DNA of 40,875 nt from a virus. A program made the position numbers and the translations under genes. Below the pieces are notes generated by a model. It made no database searches. It had not been told where the DNA came from and saw nothing but the letters and a program-made list of their open reading frames with translations. Below are positions 22,556 to 31,900 of this stretch, one piece after another. How positions within the stretch are numbered: the first letter of the stretch is position 1; every line of letters starts with the position of its first letter. The stretch covers positions 1 through 40,875 of the IMG/VR virus record IMGVR_UViG_3300022885_000041. One strand, given 5' to 3'.

Positions 22556-23998
22556 ATGAGTAATCAAAAACCACAAATAAGAATAAAGTTAAATAGTCCA
22601 ATCGGAAACGATTTGTTCTTTGCACTACCAAATCTATCAGGTAACACAAGGTCGTTTATCGAAACGGATGTTGCTGCTGGCGGTGGATCACTATCTGCAA
22701 ACGGTACGTTCTTTGAGGTTGATCAGTTTGTTATTGTTGGACAACTTTTACAAGGAAAAAGTGAGATTGTTAAAATATCAGCAGTAGATTCAACCTCAAT
22801 AACTTTAGATACAAACTTAGTTTTCTCACACAATCGAGGTGATGTAATTACTCTTATTGAATACGATCAGCTAACTCCGGAAAGATCAACAAATGCAGGA
22901 GTAAATTTTTCAGCTCTTTCAGCAGTAGATATTAACCCTCAAGTTCCTGAAACATATCTACAAAGGTCTGGAGATAACACTACAGATGTGTATCGATATC
23001 GATTTTACAATAGTGAATCTACGTTGTACTCTGGTTATTCTGACAACGTAACGGCCACAGGATACGCAGATAATAGCGTATATGCTATAAAAGAGCGCGC
23101 TTTGAGTCAATTAGGCGAAGAAACAAACGAATTAATTACAAACGATTTCTTAAACTCTTCTCTTAACGAGGGACGAAGAATCGTAGATACAGGGTCAGCT
23201 GTCGTTGATGGGATATCTCAAAGAGTATTTAGATGGTCGTTCCGTACTAAATTTAATACAGATATCGGAAGCATTATTCCAGGACAATGGAGCATTGCAG
23301 CTCCGACTGATTTACGTGACAGAAATACTTATAAGAACATTTTAAGTTTACGTATTGGACGACAAAACTTTCCTCTTGTTTATCAAGACAATCGAAGGTT
23401 TAGACAAAACTACTTAAACGTTGGACATACAACAATAGCGACTGCTGTGTCAAGTGGAGACACTTCTCTTGTACTTGAATCTTCTGGAGACTTTAACGAC
23501 TCAGGAAACATTATTATTGCTTCACCTAACGTATCGACAGACAAAGACGAGGTGGCCTACACAGCTAACGACCTTTCCGCAGAAACACTTTCTGGTGTAA
23601 CTGGAGCTTTGGATCACGCTGTGGGGACTGATGTTTGGCAAGAAGCAACATTTGGAATACCTACTGCCTTTACTATTGATAAGGGAATGATTTATTTCGA
23701 CATACCTTTTGGTAACGAATATGCAGGTGAAAATATTTACCTAGATTACTACCAAGACCTTACTCCTGTAACTTCAGATTCTGAAGTAGTGGACGAACCA
23801 GTGTACGATTTATACGTTGCTTATCTTAAGTTTAAAATCAAATCACTAAAATCAAACGGAGATCTTAACCCTATGAAAGACGGAGACTACCTACTTTTCC
23901 AACAAGGACTATCTCAATTAGTAGGGCAAGAAGTCTTGGGTCAGAACATTAGCTTTGTCCCTACATGGGGTGGAGGATTTAACGGTCCAATGGATTAA
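22556..23998 (+). CDS. Neck/tail-type structural protein (480 aa)
   Basis: 480 residues, strand-rich, acidic to neutral. The first 200 residues contain three similar compact segments with DVAAGGGSLSANGTFFEVDQ and DSTSITLDTNL patterns seen in phage beta-sandwich domains. A helical stretch around residues 175-205 (YAIKERALSQLGEETNE) resembles head-tail adaptor helices. The C-terminal part ends QNISFVPTWGGGFNG. Placed between fibre genes and the stabilisation-like protein it is likely part of the neck or tail tube. No firm family. Confidence 0.5.
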   Translation: MSNQKPQIRIKLNSPIGNDLFFALPNLSGNTRSFIETDVAAGGGSLSANGTFFEVDQFVIVGQLLQGKSEIVKISAVDSTSITLDTNLVFSHNRGDVITLIEYDQLTPERSTNAGVNFSALSAVDINPQVPETYLQRSGDNTTDVYRYRFYNSESTLYSGYSDNVTATGYADNSVYAIKERALSQLGEETNELITNDFLNSSLNEGRRIVDTGSAVVDGISQRVFRWSFRTKFNTDIGSIIPGQWSIAAPTDLRDRNTYKNILSLRIGRQNFPLVYQDNRRFRQNYLNVGHTTIATAVSSGDTSLVLESSGDFNDSGNIIIASPNVSTDKDEVAYTANDLSAETLSGVTGALDHAVGTDVWQEATFGIPTAFTIDKGMIYFDIPFGNEYAGENIYLDYYQDLTPVTSDSEVVDEPVYDLYVAYLKFKIKSLKSNGDLNPMKDGDYLLFQQGLSQLVGQEVLGQNISFVPTWGGGFNGPMD

Positions 23999-24002
23999 TA
24001 AT

Positions 24003-25466
24003 ATGGCTGATCTTATAAAAGAATTATCACCAATTAGAAACGGGTCTATCAAAAGCGGACTTATTACTAAAAGTGCCGTAGCTGAAAGTGACTACCCTAA
24101 AGATGCTCTTGTTGAGTCATTGAATTTTAACTATGACGTTATCGGAAAAGTTTCTTTAAGAAAAGGTTCTACCGCGCTCGGGAATAGTTTGACAGGTGAC
24201 ATACTAGGGTTATATCAATTTGTAGACTCAGGTGGAACTAACTCTCGCTTGATTATGGTTAACGGAACAGTTGTTTATTATCTAGCAGGTGCAACGTGGA
24301 CATCTAAACGTACAGGACTAACGGCTGCAAGTAAGGCGGACTTTTCAACATACCTTAACTTTGTATTCATGGTTAACGGTACGGAAGCAACGGCTGTATG
24401 GGACGGAGAAACAGGCAACTCTTTTATTACTACAGGTAACGCAGACTCTGCGCCATCAGGAAAATTTGTAGAAAACTTTAGGTCAAGAATGTGGATAGGT
24501 GGAAATGATACCTACCCTGATCGACTTTATTTTTCATCTTTACCAAGCTCTGTTACAACCCCTGTTATTACATGGGACACAAGTGTTGCTACTGGTGACT
24601 GGATTGACATCTCTCCTAGTGATGGAGAGAATATGACAGCTCTACATAGGACTCGAGACGCCTTACTTGTCTTTAAAGAAAACCATATTTATCGTGTGTA
24701 TTCTAAACTTCAGACTGATCCGGACCCACAATTTAACGTTGGAACTTATTCAAAAGATAGTATTGTCGAAACTAAAAACGGAGTTTACTTTCATCACTCC
24801 ACAGGGTTTTATCGATACGATGGTGGAGTAAGTGAAATATCTCGACCTGTTATTGATATTGTAAATAACATCACGCTTGCAAACTTTTCAAAAGTCTCTG
24901 GTTACTTGGAGACTGACGGAGATCATATCTGCTGGTCAGTAGGAGATGTTTCTTATGGCGGTGTAGATTATACAAACCTTGTAGTTCGATATACAATATC
25001 AACACAAGTGTGGACGCACTATTCGTACCCCACTCAACACCTTATAGGAACTCAATATAATGATGGTTCAACTATCAGCTCTATTGCTGGGGATGATGAT
25101 GGAAATGTGTTAATAACTAAAAGTGGAGTTACAGATAAAGGCTCTCCAATTTTTTACTCAGTGACGCATCAGCTATACAATATTGATGGTTATGATTCAA
25201 CTAAAAAGATTATTAACTACATCATGTTTATGCAAGAAGGAATGGCTGGAACTTCTGTAACATACAGAACCTCAGATGACATTGCTAACGACTTTACAAA
25301 ACCAGTAGGAGAAATAACCAGTACAGAAAAAGCTTTTGATAATGTGAATATCTCGGGTCGTCGAATCCAGTTTAAGCTATCTGGAACATCTGAAGGGCAG
25401 ATAATCTCGTACGAAGGTTATGACATAATGAAAGCTACAACACAGCTATTAAACTTTAAGAAATAA
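24003..25466 (+). CDS. Tail/packaged-DNA stabilisation-like protein
   Basis: 487 residues from ATG 24003 (MADLIKELSPIRNGSIKSGL); an earlier ATG at 23955 would overlap the previous gene. Propeller-like repeats with typical elements: RLIMVNGTVVYYL, NFVFMVNGTEATAVWDG, FRSRMWIGGNDTYPDRLYF, and ENMTALHRTRDALLVFKENH. This order of elements (MVNG, VWDG, RxW-xG, LLVFK) is known from P22 gp10-like stabilisation and related short-tail proteins. It would plug the neck after packaging. Comparison from memory. It overlaps the next gene by one nt (TAATG). Confidence 0.5.
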   Translation: MADLIKELSPIRNGSIKSGLITKSAVAESDYPKDALVESLNFNYDVIGKVSLRKGSTALGNSLTGDILGLYQFVDSGGTNSRLIMVNGTVVYYLAGATWTSKRTGLTAASKADFSTYLNFVFMVNGTEATAVWDGETGNSFITTGNADSAPSGKFVENFRSRMWIGGNDTYPDRLYFSSLPSSVTTPVITWDTSVATGDWIDISPSDGENMTALHRTRDALLVFKENHIYRVYSKLQTDPDPQFNVGTYSKDSIVETKNGVYFHHSTGFYRYDGGVSEISRPVIDIVNNITLANFSKVSGYLETDGDHICWSVGDVSYGGVDYTNLVVRYTISTQVWTHYSYPTQHLIGTQYNDGSTISSIAGDDDGNVLITKSGVTDKGSPIFYSVTHQLYNIDGYDSTKKIINYIMFMQEGMAGTSVTYRTSDDIANDFTKPVGEITSTEKAFDNVNISGRRIQFKLSGTSEGQIISYEGYDIMKATTQLLNFKK

Positions 25467-26944
25467 TGGATAACATATTCAACGTATTAAATAGAGACCT
25501 GTACAAGATAAGTCCTGAAGAGGCTTACAGTACGTCTAATCCTATTCCTCCAAGCGCCGTAGGGTCTGGAGCTTCTGTTGATCAGAAGAATCAATACGTT
25601 GGAGCATTAATCAGTGGAAAGCAAGATTTCTCTAACAGTGTTTCTGGATACATACTTGGTGTTGACGAAGGTGTTCCTAAATTTTATATTGGGGATACTT
25701 CTAATTATCTTAACTGGACAGGTACAGAACTTATTGTTTCAGGAAACATTAGTGCCACAACTGGAACCATTGGAGGGTTTACTATTGCGGCTGACGCGCT
25801 TTATGCAGGTTCAGGTTCTTCAAGAATCCAACTTGATACTACGTCAGGGATTCATTTAGGTGCAACTTCGTTTGGTTCAGCTCCTTTCAGTGTAAGCCTT
25901 ACCGGATCTTTAGTTGCAACAAGTGCTACAATCAACGGAACAATTAGAACATCTTCTAGCTCTACACGGGTAGAATTAAACGCAGCAGCAAATGCGCTCT
26001 ATGTTTACGATAGTGGGGTCATCAGACTTGCTTTGTCAGATACTGGTATATTTTTCAATACAGTTTCTGGAGCATCGTCAGGTTCATTAAACGGTTTTGG
26101 GACAAACGACGTTGTGTTAACTGTTGCTTCATCTTCTTTGGTGTACCACTTTAATACAAGTTATTTTTATGCAGACGGTTCCTCTGAACCAGATCTAGGA
26201 ACCAATAGCGACAGGTGGGAAAGACTATATGTAAATTCAATATCACTTAATGGTGATGTTGAGTCATCGTGGCCAGAAGAATTTTCAGGAGATTGGTCTG
26301 ACATCTCTATCGACACCAATAAATCTTTCAGTTCTTACAGTATCTCAGGGCTTGGTACAGTAGAGTCTGTTTTTGGGGATTTTAATATTCTTACAGCTAC
26401 AACATATTTTGAGACAAATGATATCTATGCTGAATCAGGTTCAACTATTGAAGTTCATGATCATTTAGATCTCGGGTCTAGGGATATTGACTGTGGAGAT
26501 ATAGTTGCTTCAACTCTCTCAGCTGGATCTGGAACAATAAGAGCTGGTGGATATCATTATTTTAATTCAGGGAATAATAACGTATATATATATTCAACAG
26601 GTAGCAATCTTAGTTTTAAGGATTCAACTGGTACATATGCTTCAATAGGAGCTATAAAATCAGCAATCGTTCCAACATCTGAGGGACATAATGCACTGTA
26701 TTGTATAGAATCTCCGGAAGTTTGGTTTATGGACTTCTGTGAAAATAAAGACAGTGTAGATACTTTATTTCTTCAGGTGACAGTTGCCCCGTATAAGTTC
26801 ATTCAGTGTGATGATGGTACATATCAAATCTGGGGGAAAAGAAAAGGGCATGAAGAAAAAAGGTTTGAGAATAAGACAGAAGATGAATTTATGGCGAACG
26901 AAAGGTTTTTAAATATGAACAAGCCGAACAATTCAGTTTATTAG
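25466..26944 (+). CDS. Tail fibre/tail-associated protein with conserved C-terminal module
   Basis: 492 residues. Middle: fibre-like strands VSGNISATTGTIGGFTIAAD, SGIHLGATSFG and similar, as in shaft proteins with repeated beta turns. The last 95 residues differ in composition and look like a separate module containing LYCIESPEVWFMDFC, YQIWGKRKGHEEKRF and NERFLNMN. This C-terminal module reminds me of sequences in metagenomic and Patescibacteria-associated genomes and could be an attachment or chaperone domain; the comparison is untested. It overlaps the preceding stop by one nt. A short frame inside (25614-25859) is a shadow. Confidence 0.55.
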   Translation: MDNIFNVLNRDLYKISPEEAYSTSNPIPPSAVGSGASVDQKNQYVGALISGKQDFSNSVSGYILGVDEGVPKFYIGDTSNYLNWTGTELIVSGNISATTGTIGGFTIAADALYAGSGSSRIQLDTTSGIHLGATSFGSAPFSVSLTGSLVATSATINGTIRTSSSSTRVELNAAANALYVYDSGVIRLALSDTGIFFNTVSGASSGSLNGFGTNDVVLTVASSSLVYHFNTSYFYADGSSEPDLGTNSDRWERLYVNSISLNGDVESSWPEEFSGDWSDISIDTNKSFSSYSISGLGTVESVFGDFNILTATTYFETNDIYAESGSTIEVHDHLDLGSRDIDCGDIVASTLSAGSGTIRAGGYHYFNSGNNNVYIYSTGSNLSFKDSTGTYASIGAIKSAIVPTSEGHNALYCIESPEVWFMDFCENKDSVDTLFLQVTVAPYKFIQCDDGTYQIWGKRKGHEEKRFENKTEDEFMANERFLNMNKPNNSVY

Positions 26945-26951
26945 TAAATAA

Positions 26952-26960
26952 TGGTATAAT
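26952..26960 (+). promoter_or_regulatory. Extended -10 promoter upstream of the PG-binding protein
   Basis: TGGTATAAT, -10 at 26955-26960; expected start about 26967, leaving a 3-nt leader before the ATG at 26970. Confidence 0.5.
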
Positions 26961-26969
26961 ATAAGTAAT

Positions 26970-27929
26970 ATGGCGATAACACAACAATTAAAAGTAGGCT
27001 CTCGAGGAAAACAAGTAGAAGAACTTCAAAGAAAAATTGGAGTAAAAGTTGATGGAATCTTCGGTCCAAAAACTCAAGCTGCTGTAAGAGCATATCAGTC
27101 AAGGCAAAACATTGCGGCTGATGGTATTGTGGGACCAATAACTCGAGGAAAGCTTTCAGGAGGTTCTAATTCTGATCGCAAGCCTTCTCGAAACCGCACA
27201 CCAGAACCTAGTAGAAATACAGTAGTTGTTAATGGTCAGTCTTATCAAACACAAAATGAAGAGGATGCTAACTTTATGAACAATGCTATTGTTCCTTACT
27301 TAAACCAACTGCAAAATCAGGGCCTAGCTGTTAAACCAGACATGGATCTTACAGCTGATGTTATTGCTCAAATACTTGATAAAGCAAAAGAAACAGTTGC
27401 TCCTGAGTACGCTCAACAAATAGATGCATTAAAAGAAGACACTTTAAGAAATGCTAACCTAACTATCGATGATTATAACTCACGTATTGCAAGCACTGAA
27501 GCAAGCTTCGGGCGTAACTTAGAAAACTCTAGAGAACGAAACGCAGGATCAGGTACAACGTTCAGCGGTGTAAGAGGCGCTCAAGAACAGGACGCACTTG
27601 CTGAACAGAACAGAAACCTTTCTTCGTTGTCTTCAGCTGCTGGAAATAGTCTTGGTGATTATTCTCGCAACCTTGAAAAGAACTTAGGTACAGACGGAGC
27701 AGCAGGATTTAATCTACCTTCTCTAAATAACTATTCAGCTTCACTGGCAGGCAAGGGAGGATTTGCACAGTCAGGTCAGGCGGATACAAATTACACACCG
27801 GGAACTTATCAGCTAGGGAGTATTCCACAAGCTCAAGAAGCTGCTGGATTAGCATTGCGAAACCAAAACGTTCAAGAAGCGTCAAAGCGTAAAGCTAAAG
27901 GAATTTCATACTCAGATTTATATAATTAA
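26970..27929 (+). CDS. Virion protein with N-terminal peptidoglycan-binding domain
   Basis: 319 residues. Residues about 6-62 are a PG_binding_1 domain: LKVGSRGKQVEELQRKIG, VDGIFGPKTQAAVRAYQ and ADGIVGPITRGKL show its two GxFGPxT repeats. The rest is long, hydrophilic and helical with Asn/Gln-rich segments (DDYNSRIASTEASFGRNL) and a C-terminal KRKAKGISYSDLYN. No catalytic domain is seen, so it may anchor the virion tip to peptidoglycan during entry. It has its own leaderless-type promoter and forms a pair with the LysM gene downstream. Confidence 0.75.
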   Translation: MAITQQLKVGSRGKQVEELQRKIGVKVDGIFGPKTQAAVRAYQSRQNIAADGIVGPITRGKLSGGSNSDRKPSRNRTPEPSRNTVVVNGQSYQTQNEEDANFMNNAIVPYLNQLQNQGLAVKPDMDLTADVIAQILDKAKETVAPEYAQQIDALKEDTLRNANLTIDDYNSRIASTEASFGRNLENSRERNAGSGTTFSGVRGAQEQDALAEQNRNLSSLSSAAGNSLGDYSRNLEKNLGTDGAAGFNLPSLNNYSASLAGKGGFAQSGQADTNYTPGTYQLGSIPQAQEAAGLALRNQNVQEASKRKAKGISYSDLYN

Positions 27930-27933
27930 TAAT

Positions 27934-28896
27934 ATGTCAAGAATAGATAAAAAAACAGGGAATATAATAGTACAGAAAGGAGATAGTCTTTCTCGAATCG
28001 CCAAGTCATCAGGAAGAAGTCTTTCTGATCTTTTGGTTGCAAACCCACGATACAAGTCTAATCCAGACCTGATACAACCTAATGATGTTATTAAGTCTCC
28101 AATAGGGCCGGCGTTACCTTCAGGGCCTAGTTATGACTCACTAACACAGTCATCTAATCAACCTCAAGGACCTGCAAGTTTGCCAGAGAATACTGGAGGT
28201 GGAGAATCAATGTCTGCAATTTTAAAACAAATTTTACAAAGGTCACAACAATCAGCAAGTGATGAGTTTATTGGAAACGATGTTGCATTACGGGCCGGAG
28301 GAGAACAGATTGATCAAACAAATGCTGACATTTATTCACAAGACCTAGAGAATGCAAATATTTCAAACGCTGCTCGACTATCACTACTTGGAAATGATGG
28401 AAGTATTCAAAACTCTGGACTCCGAAGTATAGAAAATCAACAACGAAATAACTTAAATAAATACAACGCAGCTACAGACACCATTGATAGCGCTCAAAAA
28501 GCATATCAAGACGAACAAGACAGGGCCTTCGATGAAAGAAAGTTTGAAGAAGATAAGCGACAGTTTGGAATTAAAGCTGCTCAAGATGCTCAGAAAGCTT
28601 CTGAAAAAGCTAATGAAATAGACTTCGACAAAACAACAAATGTATCTGAGACGGCTAAAATCTTTACTGAAATAAAAGGAGAAGATAATTATATTGATCC
28701 AGCTGTTTGGATGCAGACAAGAGACAGTTGGCAGTCAAACGGAGGATCAGACAGCAGTTACATATCTAACTTTAAAAGGTTCTTAAACCCTCAGAGCTAT
28801 GACCAAGCTGGAATCAAAGACTCTTCAACTAGCGCTTCGATGTTACTTTTACAAAAGATAGAAGAAGCAGTAGCAGCCGAAGAATTAGTTAATTAA
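27934..28896 (+). CDS. Virion protein with N-terminal LysM domain
   Basis: 320 residues. Residues about 10-55 form a LysM domain: IIVQKGDSLSRIAKSSGRS, LSDLLVANPRY, and LIQPNDVIKSP. The remainder is helical and Gln/Asn/Asp-rich, similar in style and length to the preceding PG-binding protein (residues with FDERKFEEDKRQFGIKAAQ), suggesting that both share a role in the virion or ejection apparatus. It begins 4 nt after the previous gene. No lytic domain is visible. Confidence 0.75.
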   Translation: MSRIDKKTGNIIVQKGDSLSRIAKSSGRSLSDLLVANPRYKSNPDLIQPNDVIKSPIGPALPSGPSYDSLTQSSNQPQGPASLPENTGGGESMSAILKQILQRSQQSASDEFIGNDVALRAGGEQIDQTNADIYSQDLENANISNAARLSLLGNDGSIQNSGLRSIENQQRNNLNKYNAATDTIDSAQKAYQDEQDRAFDERKFEEDKRQFGIKAAQDAQKASEKANEIDFDKTTNVSETAKIFTEIKGEDNYIDPAVWMQTRDSWQSNGGSDSSYISNFKRFLNPQSYDQAGIKDSSTSASMLLLQKIEEAVAAEELVN

Positions 28897-28908
28897 TAAT
28901 CACACTAC

Positions 28909-31900
28909 ATGGTAAAATTCTTAGATGACTTAAGGCGAATAACAGGACTAGATCAAACCAGCCAAAACAAGGTGCCTTTTATAGGCCCCGTGCAATCTAG
29001 TATTACTTCTCCTTCACCTAAGGAAACTCCTTTTATTGGACCTAAAAGAACTCCAATGAAGACACCTGATTACCTTAGTAGTCTTTATAAAAACACTCAA
29101 ACATCTCCAGGTATAGTAGATAATCTTTCTAAAAAAGCTACATCGTTTGGCATACCTAAACCAACCCCGTTACCGACCAGCAAACCTGCCTCACAAATGA
29201 AAGACATAACTTTTGGAACCGTTGCTGAATTACCTGCACAGTTCATAGCCCCTGTTGTAAACGCTGGGTGGAACTTCTTATCTTCAAGCAAGCAACTAGC
29301 TGGTGGAAAACCGTTACCTAAACTAAAAACAAAAGGCCCTTTAACTGGCGACTCCTTACTTAATGCAAGTAGTTTTCAAGAGATGTACGACGACGCTTTG
29401 GCCTCTGGAGTTTCAGAGAAAAAAGCTTATTCAAGCACTTTAATAAGTGGGATTCTTGACGCTGTTATGATCGCTAGCCCTGTTAAGGCAGTCACGGGCG
29501 CAGGGTTACGGAAGTTTACACCAACACGTTTAGTTGAAAGAGAGATCCAGAACGTATCTAGGAAGACCTTGTTTGATTATTTCTCTGGACGACAGTCAGC
29601 ACAACAATTAGGTCTGTCACCAAAAGTCACAAACATTATTAGTGAAAAGATGGGGGCAATGAACACAAAACAAAAGGTCGAGTTCCTTAAAGGGTTCGAT
29701 CTTGTTTCTGCTAAACCAAGTTTCTTAGGAAAGATGTTTGGGGTAAGTGAAAAAGAAGCAGCTAAGTTAGCTGGCGTAGCTAACAGTGGAACTCGACCTG
29801 CTTCAGCTGGAGCATTGCCGGGATACCGTCCAGTTCCTGGACAAGGACCTGCGTTTGGACTATCTGTTCGACCTATTGAGCCTGTTGGCTTTGGATCAAA
29901 CTCTGTAGCAGTCAGTCAATCTATACAAGACTCAGTGTCTGGTATTTTTACTGAATTAGATACAGCTGTAAAAGGTGGTCAACTTTCTGAAACACTAGAA
30001 GGTGTAAGAACTAGAAACAAAGGTGTCTTTCCTAACTTTCTTCCTGATGATTTAAAATCTGCTGCTAATGTACGCGCTGCTGAAGATATAACAGCAGGTA
30101 AAGTTCCTGTTGGAAAAAATCAAAAACGTATCTATCAATCAATGATTGATTTTGTTAAAAACAGATCTAGCGACCACGTTATAACACAGGAGGTTATTAG
30201 TAATCTAAAAAAAGAGATTGACGTTTCTGACGATCCTTTTACTATGAAGTTCTTAGATGATTTAATTGATCAAGCTCCAAAACCTACAGGTAAAAGCCAT
30301 CTTAAGTTTAGCGCAGAAGGACGACCACTAGCTCTCACTGCAAGAGAGAGAGCTATCGTTGAGAAAGGTAATACACCAGCTAGATTACCTAAGTCTCTTT
30401 CTGGAGCAAAGCCTCGTTACAATTACGGGAGCAAGTCATACACACTTAAATTTGAAAGCGACGTAGATAAGGCTTTGTATATTGTAGCAAGACAAACAGC
30501 TAGTAAAGCAGAAGCTGGCTATTTGAACTTCCTGAAAGATATTTATCCTGATAAAAAAGTAAGTGAGCTTAAGAGTATGGGTATGGATGTTCGAGAAGCA
30601 ATAAAAGGACAAGCTAAAGCTGGTCAAGGAGGGGAAACTCTAACTATACAAACTAAAAACGGTCAAACCATGAGTGGAAGCTCTTCTCTCGGTACAGACC
30701 AAACTCTTTCTGAATCAACCACATCAGTCGCACCAGCAACACAGTCCCCAGTACCGTTGACAGAAAGTAGGGGTAATATAGAAGGGTCAAAAGTCCCAGC
30801 ATTAAATTCACAAGAAAGTTCTTCATATACAGACAGTATACAAGACCAAATATTAAGTGCAAGAGACGCCGTAGAAAAAGCTAATGATTTTAACAACATT
30901 CTACCTGAACCAACCGAGTTTCCTAATCAGGTTATGATAGCTCGAGAAACAATAAGAGGTTCTGGTATCGATGCAAGAGCAAGTAAATATAAAGACATAG
31001 GAAAAATTAAAGAGAACGCAAGAGATATTTACAGAAACTCGGAACAGGTTTTTGGAAAAGATTTTTCTATTATTGATAAAGAATTTCTTGCGCCATTTGA
31101 TCAGTCTAAAGGTGATTTGATTGACTTTTTTAATATGGAGTTAGAAAGTGTAAGGAAAAACTTGTTTGGAACAATGAAGTTTAAACCAGGAGGGAAAGTA
31201 GATCACGCTATTCGTGATTTTGGTGAAAAGAAAATAACAAAAGAAACTCTCGTGGAAAGGTTCGGGCAGGAAAGAGCTAGCCAAATTGTTGAATTTGATT
31301 CTTTCTTTAGGAATAATTACAATAGGTTGAGTGATGAAATTAACACTGTGCTAAAAGACATTTATCCTAATAACCCAGAGAAGTGGCTACCAAAACTTAA
31401 AAATTACTACAAACACGGAGTGGCAAACAACAACTCTTTTTCCCGACTACAAAACATTTTTGAAAAGCCGATCAAGATTGATCCTCTTCTGGCAGGTAAG
31501 ACAGCCGATACAAAACCTTTAACTAAGTGGGCTTCGTTTAAACAACGAAGACTTGGAAACTCCAACGAGCTGGGAGCGCTTGAAGGTTATTTGGAGTACA
31601 TTAAAAGTGCAGGGTACGCTATTAATATAGATCCGCACATTGGTAAGTTTAGAGGTTTATCTGAGGTTATGGCACAAAGTACACGTAAAACAAAAAACTT
31701 AAATAACTATATTGAGGGTCTTGAAAACTGGACAAACATACTAGCTGGAAAAACTCCAGGGTTAGACAGGGCTGTAAATGAATTGGTCGGAAGACAGGCC
31801 CTGGCTTCAGTGAACTGGCTTAACAACAGAGTAAAGGCTAACACTATATTAATGAACGCTTCTTCATCTATTTCTCAAATTTTTAACGTACCTCAAGGTG

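Noticed and set aside
30653-30899. Minus-strand frames inside the 1437-residue gene
   Set aside because: They overlap a continuous long frame with good composition and have no leader or motif of their own.
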